Positions 17,049 through 26,645 of a stretch of DNA of 64,000 bases are shown in pieces (position 1 is the first letter of the stretch; each line of letters opens with the position of its first letter). The stretch is taken from the NCBI GenBank assembly GCA_036562185.1, contig DATCKN010000129.1:1-64000 (forward strand), written 5' to 3'. Origin of the DNA: Thermoclostridium sp036562185 (GTDB lineage Bacteria > Bacillota > Clostridia > DSM-8532). The notes under the pieces were generated by a model. That model ran no database searches. It had not been told where the DNA came from and saw nothing but the letters and a program-made list of their open reading frames with translations. Both the position numbers and the translations under genes were made by a program.

Positions 17049-18767
17049 ATGAATTTATACGGTAAGTATTTCAGAAAGTACAAGTTTCCGTTCCTTACAG
17101 CTGTTTTTTGTGTTGCATCAGAGGCAATATGCGATTTGCTTGCTCCCACGCTCATGTCAAATATCATTAATAAAGGAATTGCCCAGCAACAGATTTCCCA
17201 TGTCTATTATTGGGGAGCCCGGATGCTGATAGTTACCGTTCTTGGAGCGTGCTTCGCCGTTACAAGAAACATACTGGCCAGCAAAGTATCCCAGCGTATG
17301 GGAGCGGATTTGAGATATGATTTGTTTGAGAAAATCATATATTTTTCAGAGCAAAGTGTTGATAAAATTGAGAGCGGCTCACTTATAACACGAATGACCA
17401 ACGATACATCTCAGATAACGCAGTTTGTGAATGGCATCATGCGGATTTTTCTGAAAGCTCCGATTACATGTGTTGGAAGCATTGTTCTTGCCAGTCTGCT
17501 CAATTTTAGGCTTTCCCTCATTATTTACTGTATTGTTGCGATAGTTGCCACCCTTATTATAATCAGTATGAAATTAAGCTATCCCCGGTATTCGATATTT
17601 CAAAAAGCCATGGACAAGGTAAACTCTGTTGTGCAGGAATACCTCATAGGAGTGCGCCTTGTCAAGGCCTTTGGAACCTATGACCAGGAAAGCGATAAGT
17701 TTGAAAATGCCAATTCAAACCTGATGAAAAATGGAATATCGGCTCAAATGATTATTACCCTGATATCGCCAATTATCAGCCTTACCGTCGGCATTGGCAC
17801 AGTTATTGTAATTTATGCCGGTAGTATACTGTTTCCTTTAAATCTTGCAAACCCCGGCGATATTACAGCCTTTACGGTTTATATGGCACAAATGCTTACT
17901 TCCTTGATAATGATTACGAATATATTTAATACGTTTGTCCGGACAAAAGCTTCAACGGCCCGTATCAAGGAAGTATTTGAATGCGGAGGGGATTTCACCG
18001 GAAGCGGTGAATTAAAAGATCTGGACGGGGATATTGAATTTGAAAACGTAACTTTTGCATACCCAAACGGCAGTGGCGTACCTGCGCTGAAAAACCTGTC
18101 CTTTTCTGTTAAAAGCGGAGAAAGCCTTGCAATAATCGGGCCGACAGGAAGCGGCAAGTCTACTGTAGCGTGGCTTCTTTTGAGGTTCTATGATGCAGAC
18201 GGTGGAAGAATTTTACTTGATGGTTGTGATATCAGGGATCTGAGTATTGACTCGGTGCGCAGAAATATTGCCATTGCGCCACAGAAACCAATGTTATTCT
18301 CAGGTTCGGTTGCTGAAAACATAAGATGGGGAAACAAGGAAGCTACGGACGAAATGCTGCATCAGGCTGTTAAGAAGGCTCAGGCGGATTTTATCAGCAG
18401 GATGCAGGATGGCTATGAAAGCCTTTTGGGAAGTGCCGGGGTAAATATTTCAGGTGGTCAGAAGCAGCGCATATCAATAGCCCGTGCAATACTTAAAGAT
18501 TCTCCCGTGCTTATACTGGATGATGCCACCAGTGCGCTGGATGCAGTTACAGAAGCCAAGGTCCGTGAAAATTTAATCAATAAAAACAGGAAGCAGACGG
18601 TAATAATCATAACCCAACGTTGCGGGACAGCCATGTTTGCCGACCGGATCCTTGTTCTGGATAACGGTGAAAAAGTGGGATTTGGTACTCATGAGCAACT
18701 GATGAGGGATTGTGAGGTATATCAGGATATATACAGGACGCAAATAGAAAGCAGCAAGGAGGCTTAA
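17049..18767 (+). CDS. ABC exporter half-transporter with degenerate catalytic site (heterodimer subunit 1)
   Basis: 572 residues: six-helix type I exporter membrane domain (1-315), then nucleotide-binding domain. Walker A is G-P-T-G-S-G-K-S and the signature is canonical I-S-G-G-Q. Walker B reads L-I-L-D-D, with aspartate in place of the catalytic glutamate, and the H-loop reads I-T-Q-R, with glutamine in place of histidine. This is the pattern of the non-catalytic partner in BmrCD/LmrCD/TM287-288-type heterodimers. The stop is three bases before the partner gene. Likely exports drugs, lipids or peptides across the membrane; substrate unknown. Confidence 0.92.
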   Translation: MNLYGKYFRKYKFPFLTAVFCVASEAICDLLAPTLMSNIINKGIAQQQISHVYYWGARMLIVTVLGACFAVTRNILASKVSQRMGADLRYDLFEKIIYFSEQSVDKIESGSLITRMTNDTSQITQFVNGIMRIFLKAPITCVGSIVLASLLNFRLSLIIYCIVAIVATLIIISMKLSYPRYSIFQKAMDKVNSVVQEYLIGVRLVKAFGTYDQESDKFENANSNLMKNGISAQMIITLISPIISLTVGIGTVIVIYAGSILFPLNLANPGDITAFTVYMAQMLTSLIMITNIFNTFVRTKASTARIKEVFECGGDFTGSGELKDLDGDIEFENVTFAYPNGSGVPALKNLSFSVKSGESLAIIGPTGSGKSTVAWLLLRFYDADGGRILLDGCDIRDLSIDSVRRNIAIAPQKPMLFSGSVAENIRWGNKEATDEMLHQAVKKAQADFISRMQDGYESLLGSAGVNISGGQKQRISIARAILKDSPVLILDDATSALDAVTEAKVRENLINKNRKQTVIIITQRCGTAMFADRILVLDNGEKVGFGTHEQLMRDCEVYQDIYRTQIESSKEA

Positions 18768-18770
18768 CTA

Positions 18771-20618
18771 ATGGGACAGAATATTTCCAGGCCCGAAGCA
18801 AAGATGCCGACGATTGGCAACAGGCCGGCAGGCGGCGGTCCCAACCGTTTTGCGCCGGGTGCAAAACCTAAAAATGCAAAGAGTACCCTGATTAGTATAG
18901 TAAAAATATACATGCGCTGGGGCAAAGCAATATTTTTAGCTATGTTTCTTACAGCCGTTTCGTCGTTAATTTCGGTTTTACTCCCTTATTTTACCGGGAA
19001 AACCTTTAACACTTTTGATCTTGCAACAAGAACAGTGGACACAGGAATGCTTGTGAGGTATCTGCTGATAATTGCTGTTTTATATGCGGCCAATTGGCTC
19101 ATTTCAACCCTCAGCGGGACAATTATACTCAGGGTTTCGCATAAGCTTGTATACACATTGCGTAAAGATGTTTTTGAAAAGATGCAAAAGCTTCCCCTGG
19201 GATTTTACGATACACGTTCCCATGGAGATACGATGAGCAGAATTACCAATGATGTGGATAATATCAGTTCTACAATTGCACAGACAACGACGCAGTTGAT
19301 ATCAAGTATTTTAACGCTGGCAGGCTCTTTTGCTGTAATGATAAGACTGAATCTGCCACTTACGCTGGTTGTTTTATTATGCATTCCTCTTGTGACTGTT
19401 TTGACCCGTATTATTGCGTCGCGAAGCCGTGCACACTTTCTGGCCCAGCAGCGGAATCTCGGTTCACTGAATGGAATCATTGAGGAAAACATCCTCGGGC
19501 TGAAAATGGTAAAAGCCTTTGGAAAGCAGGAAGATGTTCTAAAGCAGTTCAGGGAGGTTAATGAAAAGCTTAATGAAAGCAGCACAAAGGCTCAAATATG
19601 GGCAGGATATATGATGCCCCTTCTTAATGTTATTAATAACCTTATTTTCACGGTTACTGCCATCACGGGAGGAATACTTTCGGTAGGATATGGACTTCCT
19701 GTCGGCACGGTGGTAAGCTTCCTGAGCTATTCAAAACAGTTTGCGCATCCTCTTAATTCCATTGCAGGCATGTTTAATACAATACAGTCTGCTTTGGCCG
19801 GAGCGGAGCGTGTTTTTGAAATTCTGGACAGCGAAGAGGAGCCGGCAGATTCGGGAAATGCTGTTGATGCAGGCCAGCCAAGGGGAGAGGTTGTATTTGA
19901 TAATGTATGCTTTTCATACAATAAAACCATCCCCATATTAAAGAATGTGAGCTTTAGCGTTAAGGCAGGGGAAGTAGTAGCTTTAGTGGGTGAAACAGGA
20001 GCGGGGAAAACAACGATAGTAAATCTTCTTATGCGCTTTTATGATGCCGACAGCGGCAGGATACTGATTGACAATACGCCCATTACCGAGTTGAAACGAA
20101 ACAGCCTTCGAAAGTGTTTTTCGGTAGTTCTGCAGGATACTTGCCTTTTTACGGGTACAATCATGGATAACATCCGCTATTCAAAAAAGGATGCGACCGA
20201 TGAGGAGGTAATCAGGGCAGCCAAAATAGCCCGTGCCCACGACTTCATAGACAAGCTGCCGAACGGGTATCAGACAATGGTATCGGGAGCCACAGATAAT
20301 TTAAGCCAGGGACAACGGCAGCTCATAGCCATCGCCCGTGCTGTATTGTGTGGCAGCCCTATTTTGATCCTCGATGAAGCAACCAGCAGTGTTGACACTA
20401 AAACCGAAAAGGATATTCAGCGTGCTCTGGTGAACTTGATGAAGAACCGTACAAGCTTTCTGATAGCCCACCGCCTGTCCACGATAAGGGATGCAGATCA
20501 TATTATTGTTATAAGTGGCGGAAGAATAATCGAGAGCGGAAATCATGAAAGCCTTATGAACCAAAAAGGCCAATATTATAAAATGGTTATCAGCCAGATG
20601 GGTAATGTGGTACAATAA
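18771..20618 (+). CDS. ABC exporter half-transporter with catalytic Walker B (heterodimer subunit 2)
   Basis: 615 residues. A proline- and glycine-rich N-terminal extension of about 35 residues precedes six membrane helices (about 45-330) and the nucleotide-binding domain. Walker A is G-E-T-G-A-G-K-T, Walker B is canonical L-I-L-D-E and the H-loop is canonical I-A-H-R. The signature is altered to L-S-Q-G-Q. Together with subunit 1 this leaves one ATP site fully canonical (its own Walker motifs plus the partner I-S-G-G-Q) and one fully degenerate. Start is behind AAGGAGG and overlaps nothing; the two genes are surely one operon. Confidence 0.93.
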   Translation: MGQNISRPEAKMPTIGNRPAGGGPNRFAPGAKPKNAKSTLISIVKIYMRWGKAIFLAMFLTAVSSLISVLLPYFTGKTFNTFDLATRTVDTGMLVRYLLIIAVLYAANWLISTLSGTIILRVSHKLVYTLRKDVFEKMQKLPLGFYDTRSHGDTMSRITNDVDNISSTIAQTTTQLISSILTLAGSFAVMIRLNLPLTLVVLLCIPLVTVLTRIIASRSRAHFLAQQRNLGSLNGIIEENILGLKMVKAFGKQEDVLKQFREVNEKLNESSTKAQIWAGYMMPLLNVINNLIFTVTAITGGILSVGYGLPVGTVVSFLSYSKQFAHPLNSIAGMFNTIQSALAGAERVFEILDSEEEPADSGNAVDAGQPRGEVVFDNVCFSYNKTIPILKNVSFSVKAGEVVALVGETGAGKTTIVNLLMRFYDADSGRILIDNTPITELKRNSLRKCFSVVLQDTCLFTGTIMDNIRYSKKDATDEEVIRAAKIARAHDFIDKLPNGYQTMVSGATDNLSQGQRQLIAIARAVLCGSPILILDEATSSVDTKTEKDIQRALVNLMKNRTSFLIAHRLSTIRDADHIIVISGGRIIESGNHESLMNQKGQYYKMVISQMGNVVQ

Positions 20619-20705
20619 AACCGTTAAGCCGGGAGTACCACTTTGCTTTCCTTTAGTGCTTCCTTTTACGTTCACACACTTTTCAAATCAGTTTTAATGA
20701 TACCT

Positions 20706-20757
20706 GGATTTTCACCCTTCAGCTTGGTACTGATTTTTTCACTGAGGGTGAAAATCC
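20706..20757. terminator. Long hairpin between convergent genes
   Basis: GGATTTTCACCCTTCAG pairs with CTGAGGGTGAAAATCC with one bulged T and a 19-base loop. It sits between the exporter operon and the reverse-strand oxidoreductase. There is no good T-run on either strand, so it may be a weak two-way terminator or an RNA-stabilising hairpin. Confidence 0.5.
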
Positions 20758-20770
20758 GTTGATAAAATCA

Positions 20771-22048
20771 TTAGGGCATTAAAGATTTTTTATATTCTTC
20801 AAAATCAACAACAATATTTTCGAGTCGTGACTTTTCGGCAGCAAAAACAATAAGGTGGTTGTCATTTGACACATTAATTTCTGCAATTGACTTACCATTG
20901 TATGTACCACTTAGAAATTCATATAAATCATTCATAATTCCAGTGTCGCCGCCTCCGTGACCACCTGATATGGTACCGTCAACATTTTTTTCATAGACAT
21001 TAATGATATTGGTGTTTTGTGTCTTAAAATCATAAATTTTAATATAGTCTTCTGTTAAATCAGCCCAAATTTCACCCTTGGTTCCCATTATGCGCATATT
21101 TCTTCCGCCTTTGTTAAAAGCCGACATTGTAAAAGATACTGTGCAGTTATCTTCAAACTGCATATTTACAACCTGATGGTCAACAACATTATTATCACTT
21201 TTATAAACGCACTTACCATAGCTGGTTGTTCTTAGTGCTTCCAAAATTTGCTCATCTGTTGGATTTTTAATTTTTGTAGCAGCATAATCAAACCAGCCTT
21301 TATGTTTTTCCAGATAAAGTTTTGGCGCATAATAGTAACATGAGTCGCTATACCTGCATCCGTCTGTACACCTGTCCGGTGCACCCTCAGGCTGATTTTC
21401 GGGTGTGAAGTGAGTGAGCGCACCGAAAGACTGGACTTTCGTGCATTTCTTTCCTATAAGCCATTGCAGAAGATCTATATCATGGCATGATTTAGCCAGC
21501 AGCATTGGCGCACCAACCGTTGTATTTCGCCAGTTTCCTCTGACATAGCTATGACTGTAATGTATATTACCGACGGCTTCGCAATGGATAATGTTAATTA
21601 TTTCACCGATTATTCCGTCATCAAGTATATCTTTTAGTTTCCTGTAGAATGGGGTATATCTGAGAACGTGACAGACTAATACATTTACACCCTTTTCATT
21701 CGCTGCTTTTGTTATGGCAATGCATTCTTCAGGGGTTGGCGCAATTGGCTTTTCAAGCAAAATATCATAACCTTTATCAATTGCCTTCATTGCCGGGTCA
21801 TAATGAAGGTCGTCCAGCGTGCAAATCATCACAACATCAGCGCATTTTGGCATTTTAAAAAATTCATTATAATCCTTAAAGCACATTTCATCAGGAATAT
21901 TATATCTGGTTTTGGCAGAATTGCGTCTTACGTCATGAGGTTCTGCAACTGCAACAATTTCAAATTTATCGGGGTTTTTAACGGTATAATTTGCATAAGC
22001 TGTACCTCTGCTTCCGGCACCGATTAAAGCTAATTTATATTTTTTCAA
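20771..22048 (-). CDS. Gfo/Idh/MocA family oxidoreductase
   Basis: 425 residues. The N-terminal Rossmann fold has the dinucleotide motif G-A-G-S-R-G near residue 10 and the family E-K-P-I-A near residue 99 (catalytic-site lysine). The C-terminal part is the alpha/beta substrate domain. A cysteine-rich insertion (C-T-D-G-C-R-Y-S-D-S-C, about 230-240) might bind a metal. These enzymes oxidise or reduce sugars, inositols or their derivatives with NAD(P). The start is TTG, fixed by AAAGGAGG seven bases upstream. It is transcribed away from xylB, so the shared 288-base gap may coordinate both; its sugar substrate is unknown. Confidence 0.85.
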   Translation of the reverse strand: MKKYKLALIGAGSRGTAYANYTVKNPDKFEIVAVAEPHDVRRNSAKTRYNIPDEMCFKDYNEFFKMPKCADVVMICTLDDLHYDPAMKAIDKGYDILLEKPIAPTPEECIAITKAANEKGVNVLVCHVLRYTPFYRKLKDILDDGIIGEIINIIHCEAVGNIHYSHSYVRGNWRNTTVGAPMLLAKSCHDIDLLQWLIGKKCTKVQSFGALTHFTPENQPEGAPDRCTDGCRYSDSCYYYAPKLYLEKHKGWFDYAATKIKNPTDEQILEALRTTSYGKCVYKSDNNVVDHQVVNMQFEDNCTVSFTMSAFNKGGRNMRIMGTKGEIWADLTEDYIKIYDFKTQNTNIINVYEKNVDGTISGGHGGGDTGIMNDLYEFLSGTYNGKSIAEINVSNDNHLIVFAAEKSRLENIVVDFEEYKKSLMP

Positions 22049-22265
22049 ATCAGGTCCTCCTTTGGCTTGTCAAAATTCTATTGATACAATTATAAAATAT
22101 TAAACTTGAAATATATATACTTATTATCATAATTAATATTCAAAATGTGATGCTTGCCGGATTCGGATTACCACATCCCGGGATTGATGCAAAGGCAGAA
22201 GGGAAGGGGACAGAGTTTAAAAAATAATAATTAAAATTTATAAATTAACCACCTTGAATTGTAAT

Positions 22266-22294
22266 TTGATATAGGATAAACTTATTAATGTAAA
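22266..22294 (+). promoter_or_regulatory. Possible xylB promoter
   Basis: TTGATA and TGTAAA with a 17-base spacer. The -10 match is modest. It overlaps the repeated AAACTTA operator elements, as expected for a repressed promoter. Confidence 0.4.
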
Positions 22295-22311
22295 CTTATT
22301 AAGGTAAGTTT
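22278..22311. promoter_or_regulatory. Probable XylR operator (three AAACTTA half-sites)
   Basis: AAACTTA at 22278-22284 is repeated at 22292-22298, and the latter forms a perfect inverted repeat with TAAGTTT at 22305-22311 (six-base gap). The block ends about 25 bases before xylB. The neighbouring ROK-family regulator gene makes XylR the natural candidate. Confidence 0.6.
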
Positions 22312-22336
22312 AAAAAGTGTCGGAGGTGAATGAAAA

Positions 22337-23863
22337 ATGGCATATCTATTAGGTGTGGATATTGGCACATCAGGTACCAAGACAGTATTATTTGACGAAT
22401 CAGGCAATTCAGTGGCAAGTGACCTGCAGGAATATCCATTATATCAGCCGAAAAACGGCTGGGCCGAGCAGGACCCGGAAGACTGGTGGAGGGCTACTTA
22501 CATTTCAATCAGAAACGTTATCGCCAAAAGTGGTGTTTCACCTGACGAAATAAAAGGCTTAGGATTGTCCGGGCAAATGCATGGTGCGGTTTTGCTTGAT
22601 AAGGATAACCAGGTTTTGAGAAAAGCTATTATCTGGTGTGATCAGAGAAGCAGTGCTGAATGCGAGCAAATCACAGAGCTGGTGGGAGCAAAAAGGCTCA
22701 TTGAAATTACCGCAAATCCTGCTTTAACAGGTTTCACAGCTTCAAAAGTCATGTGGGTTAAGAACAATGAACCCGAAATCTTTGATAAAGTAAGAAAAAT
22801 CCTCTTGCCGAAGGATTACGTGCGCTATCGTTTAACAGGAGAATTTGCAACCGAAGTATCCGATGCAAGCGGAATGCAGTTCCTGGATGTTCCGAACAGG
22901 TGCTGGAGTGATGAAGTAATCAGCAAACTGGGTCTGGAAAAGTCAATGCTGGGAAGGGTTTATGAATCCCAGGAAGTTACAGGTACTGTTCACAGTACGG
23001 CAGCCGAACTGACAGGCCTCAATATAGGAACTCCTGTGGTTGGTGGTGCCGGTGACCAGGCAGCCGGTGCTGTTGGTAACGGTATTGTTAAAAAAGGTAT
23101 TATTTCTTCTACAATTGGTACCTCCGGCGTAGTTTTCGCATACAGCGATGATGTCAGCATAGATCCTTTGGGACGGGTACATACGTTCTGCCATGCCGTA
23201 CCGAATAAATGGCATATCATGGGTGTTACCCAGGGTGCCGGTCTGTCGCTTCAATGGTTCAGAAATAATTTCTGCAAGGATGAAATCGCAACTGCAGAGC
23301 TTATGGGTGTGGATCCATACTATTTGATGGATCAGGCAGCAGAGAAAGTTGAGCCGGGAAGCAACGGACTAATATATCTGCCGTATTTAATGGGAGAACG
23401 TACCCCGCATTTGGATCCCGACTGCCGCGGCGTTTTCTTTGGTCTTTCTGCCAAGCATACAAAGCGGGAAATGCTTCGCGCGGTAATGGAGGGAGTAGTA
23501 TACAGCCTGAGGGATTGCCTTGAAATAATTGAAGAGCTTGGTGTTGACATTAACCAGGTAAGAGCATCGGGTGGCGGAGGAAAGAGCCCGTTATGGCGGC
23601 AAATGCAGGCAGATGTGTTTAATCATGATATATGCACTATTAATGCCAGCGAAGGGCCTGCCTTTGGCGTGGCAATTCTTGCGGGTGTTGGCTCGGGTGT
23701 ATACAGCAGTGTCACCGAGGCCTGCGAAGCTACCATAAAGGTTAAATCAACACAACGGGCGAACAGGGAGGCACATGAAAAGTATAACGGATATTACAAA
23801 CTGTATAAGAATCTGTACAAGTCATTAAAGGATGATTTTAAGTACCTGACGAAGTTGGTATGA
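22337..23863 (+). CDS. xylB: Xylulokinase
   Basis: 508 residues, normal for XylB of the FGGY carbohydrate kinase family. It phosphorylates D-xylulose to xylulose 5-phosphate with ATP. Seen: N-terminal phosphate loop G-V-D-I-G-T-S-G-T-K, S-G-Q-M-H-G near residue 77 and D-Q-R-S (both typical of xylulokinases), catalytic region G-G-A-G-D-Q-A-A-G-A near residue 237, and the C-terminal A-S-G-G-G-G-K-S adenosine site. Start is set by GGAGGTGA. The ROK regulator follows after seven bases and xylA next, giving a xylB-xylR-xylA operon. Confidence 0.96.
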   Translation: MAYLLGVDIGTSGTKTVLFDESGNSVASDLQEYPLYQPKNGWAEQDPEDWWRATYISIRNVIAKSGVSPDEIKGLGLSGQMHGAVLLDKDNQVLRKAIIWCDQRSSAECEQITELVGAKRLIEITANPALTGFTASKVMWVKNNEPEIFDKVRKILLPKDYVRYRLTGEFATEVSDASGMQFLDVPNRCWSDEVISKLGLEKSMLGRVYESQEVTGTVHSTAAELTGLNIGTPVVGGAGDQAAGAVGNGIVKKGIISSTIGTSGVVFAYSDDVSIDPLGRVHTFCHAVPNKWHIMGVTQGAGLSLQWFRNNFCKDEIATAELMGVDPYYLMDQAAEKVEPGSNGLIYLPYLMGERTPHLDPDCRGVFFGLSAKHTKREMLRAVMEGVVYSLRDCLEIIEELGVDINQVRASGGGGKSPLWRQMQADVFNHDICTINASEGPAFGVAILAGVGSGVYSSVTEACEATIKVKSTQRANREAHEKYNGYYKLYKNLYKSLKDDFKYLTKLV

Positions 23864-23870
23864 ATAAATT

Positions 23871-25070
23871 ATGGCTAAAAAAATAACGGGTAACAACCAG
23901 TATCTTAAAGAACTAAATAAAGCCACGGTTCTGAACTTGATCCGTGAGAATAAAAAGCTGTCGCGCAAGGAATTGTCAGATTTGACAGGGCTTTCTCCGA
24001 CGGCATGCGGCAGCATCACACGCGAGCTGATAAAGGATGGTTTTCTGCACGAAACAGGGCAGGGAGAATCCACCGGGGGGAGAAAGCCGGTAATGCTTGA
24101 GCTGAAACCAAATTCGTACTATGCAGTTGGCTTCGATATAGGCATGAGCGAGCTGAAAATGGTAATAGCCGATATTACCGCCAATATTCTGTTGCAGAGG
24201 CAGTTTAAATACAGCCCCGGAATTCCGGCTGGTAAAGTCATTGAATTAATCCGTGAAAAATTTTTTGAAACCATTGACAGCGAAAAACTAAGTGCGGATA
24301 AGTTTATAGGCTGCGGTCTGTCCATTCCGGGTATTCTGGACAGGAAAACGAACAAAATCATAATAGCCCCCAACCTGTCATGGAATGAAGTGGATTTGGG
24401 CACCGGAGTCAGTGAAGTTTTGGGTATGCCGGCTTTTATGGAAAACGAAGCAATGTGCTCGGCAATCTGTGAGCAATGGATAGGAAAATGCTCAAGCATT
24501 GAAAACTTTATCTGCATTAATATTGAATCGGGTATCGGAGCAGGAATATATATCGGTGATGCGATATACCGCGGGTTCAGCGGAAGTGCCGGTGAAATCG
24601 GGCATTTAATTGTAAAGGAAAACGGCAGGCTTTGCGGATGCGGAAACAGGGGATGCCTCGAGACATATGCATCTGTCCGCCACATGCTTTCCGAAATAAA
24701 TGAAAAAGTTCAAAACGGGTATTCGTCCGATATAATTGACCCCGGTATGGGAGCACTATCATGGGATCAAATAGTGGATGCTGCATATAAAGGCGATGAG
24801 CTATGTATTGAAGTCCTTAAAAAAGGGGCTGAATATATCGGGTTTGCAGTTGCTTATCTCATTAATACATTGAATCCCGAAGCCATCGTTCTTGGGAAAT
24901 GCTTTACCGATTATGCACCTTTGGTTATGGACGTGTTAATGGCAACCGTTAATGAGAAAGCTTTAAAATATCCGGTATCGAAAGTTAAAATCCTTACTTC
25001 GGAGTTTGGCATGAATTCTTCAGCATTAGGTGCAGCAATGATTCCAATACGTAAAATTTTCGGAAAATAA
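23871..25070 (+). CDS. xylR: ROK-family xylose-responsive repressor
   Basis: 399 residues. Residues 15-75 form a MarR-like winged helix (L-S-R-K-E-L-S-D-L-T-G-L-S, then T-G-G-R-K-P). The remainder is a ROK sugar-kinase fold with F-D-I-G, E-N-E-A, I-E-S-G-I-G-A-G-I and the zinc-binding C-G-C-G-N-R-G-C-L-E motif near residue 260. ROK proteins with this plan are XylR/NagC-type repressors released by sugar. Position between xylB and xylA indicates control of the xylose operon, including itself; the AAACTTA block upstream of xylB is the likely target. Confidence 0.9.
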   Translation: MAKKITGNNQYLKELNKATVLNLIRENKKLSRKELSDLTGLSPTACGSITRELIKDGFLHETGQGESTGGRKPVMLELKPNSYYAVGFDIGMSELKMVIADITANILLQRQFKYSPGIPAGKVIELIREKFFETIDSEKLSADKFIGCGLSIPGILDRKTNKIIIAPNLSWNEVDLGTGVSEVLGMPAFMENEAMCSAICEQWIGKCSSIENFICINIESGIGAGIYIGDAIYRGFSGSAGEIGHLIVKENGRLCGCGNRGCLETYASVRHMLSEINEKVQNGYSSDIIDPGMGALSWDQIVDAAYKGDELCIEVLKKGAEYIGFAVAYLINTLNPEAIVLGKCFTDYAPLVMDVLMATVNEKALKYPVSKVKILTSEFGMNSSALGAAMIPIRKIFGK

Positions 25071-25116
25071 TAAAGCCGTTATGGCTGATAAAAAATTTAA
25101 GCAGGAGGTTAGAATT

Positions 25117-26442
25117 ATGAGCGAATTTTTTAAAAATGTGTCAAAGATTCAATACGAAGGGGCGAAATCCGACAACCCTCTGGCATTTAAGTTTTACAAT
25201 CCTGATGAAGTAATTGGCGGCAAAACGATGAAGGAACATTTGCGCTTTGCAGTTGCATACTGGCATACATTCCAGGGAAGAGGCAGCGATCCGTTCGGAG
25301 CGACAGGCGCAGCTGTAAGGCCATGGGATCACATTACCGATCCGATGGACCTGGCAAAGGCAAAAGTAGAAGCTAATTTTGAGTTTTGTGAAAAACTTGG
25401 CGTTCCGTTCTTCTGTTTCCATGACAGGGACATAGCACCCGAAGCCGACACCCTTAGGGAAACCAATAAGCGCCTTGATGAGATAGTAGCCTGCATTAAG
25501 GACAGAATGAAAAACAGTGATGTAAAACTGCTTTGGGGTACAACAAATGCTTTTGGTCACAGACGTTTTACCAACGGTGCCGCAACCTCAAACAGTGCTG
25601 CTGTTTTTGCCTATGCAGCCGCCCAGGTTAAGAAAGCAATGGAAATTACAAAGGAACTTGGCGGGCAGAACTATGTATTCTGGGGCGGCCGTGAAGGTTA
25701 CGAAACACTCCTGAATACCGATATGAAACTTGAACTTGACAATCTTGCCCGTTTCCTGCACATGGCAGTAGAATACAAGAAAGAAATAGGGTTTGACGGG
25801 CAGCTCTTAATTGAACCGAAACCGAAGGAACCTACAAAACATCAGTATGATTTTGATACCGCTACAGTTCTAGGCTTCTTAAAAGCCAACGGCCTTGATA
25901 AAGACTTCAAACTGAATATTGAAGCCAACCATGCAACTCTTGCAGGTCATACCTTCCAGCATGAATTACAGCTCGCAAGAATAAACAATGCTCTCGGCAG
26001 CATAGATGCAAACCAGGGAGATCTGCTCCTGGGCTGGGATACCGACCAGTTCCCGACCAACATTTATGAAACAACCCTGGCCATGCTCGAAGTTGTTAAA
26101 ATGGGCGGATTTACAAAAGGCGGCCTGAACTTCGACTCTAAGGTCAGAAGGGCATCCTTTGAGCCTGTTGATTTGTTCTACGGCCATATAGCCGGAATGG
26201 ACGCATTTGCACAGGGCTTCAAGATTGCATACAGAATTGTTCAGGACGGAATTTTCGATAAATTCATCGAAGAGCGCTATGCAAGCTACAGAACAGGTAT
26301 AGGAAAAGATATTGTGGAAGGAAAAGCAGGATTCAAGGAACTGGAAGCATATATTCTTGAAACCGGTGAACCTGAAATTACTTCAGGAAGACAGGAAATG
26401 CTGGAATCAATACTGAACCAGTATATTCTTGGTGCAAGATAA
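25117..26442 (+). CDS. xylA: Xylose isomerase
   Basis: 441 residues from the ATG with AGGAGG upstream; the earlier in-frame ATG at 25081 has no ribosome site. Converts D-xylose to D-xylulose. The sequence shows the class II (longer) family features: F-H-D-R-D-I-A-P with the active-site histidine near 100, F-W-G-G-R-E-G-Y, L-L-I-E-P-K-P-K-E-P-T-K-H-Q-Y-D-F-D with metal-binding glutamate and lysine, N-I-E-A-N-H-A-T-L-A-G-H, and G-W-D-T-D-Q-F-P. It closes the xyl operon before a strong terminator. Confidence 0.97.
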   Translation: MSEFFKNVSKIQYEGAKSDNPLAFKFYNPDEVIGGKTMKEHLRFAVAYWHTFQGRGSDPFGATGAAVRPWDHITDPMDLAKAKVEANFEFCEKLGVPFFCFHDRDIAPEADTLRETNKRLDEIVACIKDRMKNSDVKLLWGTTNAFGHRRFTNGAATSNSAAVFAYAAAQVKKAMEITKELGGQNYVFWGGREGYETLLNTDMKLELDNLARFLHMAVEYKKEIGFDGQLLIEPKPKEPTKHQYDFDTATVLGFLKANGLDKDFKLNIEANHATLAGHTFQHELQLARINNALGSIDANQGDLLLGWDTDQFPTNIYETTLAMLEVVKMGGFTKGGLNFDSKVRRASFEPVDLFYGHIAGMDAFAQGFKIAYRIVQDGIFDKFIEERYASYRTGIGKDIVEGKAGFKELEAYILETGEPEITSGRQEMLESILNQYILGAR

Positions 26443-26450
26443 TTAAAAAA

Positions 26451-26470
26451 GCCGCGCAAGCGGCTTTTTT
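26451..26470 (+). terminator. Terminator of the xylose operon
   Basis: GCCGC and GCGGC around a GCAA tetraloop, with flanking A and T runs that extend the stem and supply the U-tract. Confidence 0.9.
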
Positions 26471-26645
26471 AATACCTGTTTTCATTTGGCATTCCGCTGT
26501 AATCCGTGGACAAACGATTTCAATATTGTCAAAAAACGTGCTATAATTAAAGCAATTAATATAAAGGGTGAAATACAGAGAAAAATCGGATTTTAATATT
26601 GTTAGTGGGTAAACTGATTTTGTAAGTCTGTATATGGTGGGATGA

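Noticed and set aside
26526..26548. Promoter-like TTGTCA and TATAAT before the PDZ protein gene
   Set aside because: The spacer is only ten bases, too short for a sigma-A promoter.
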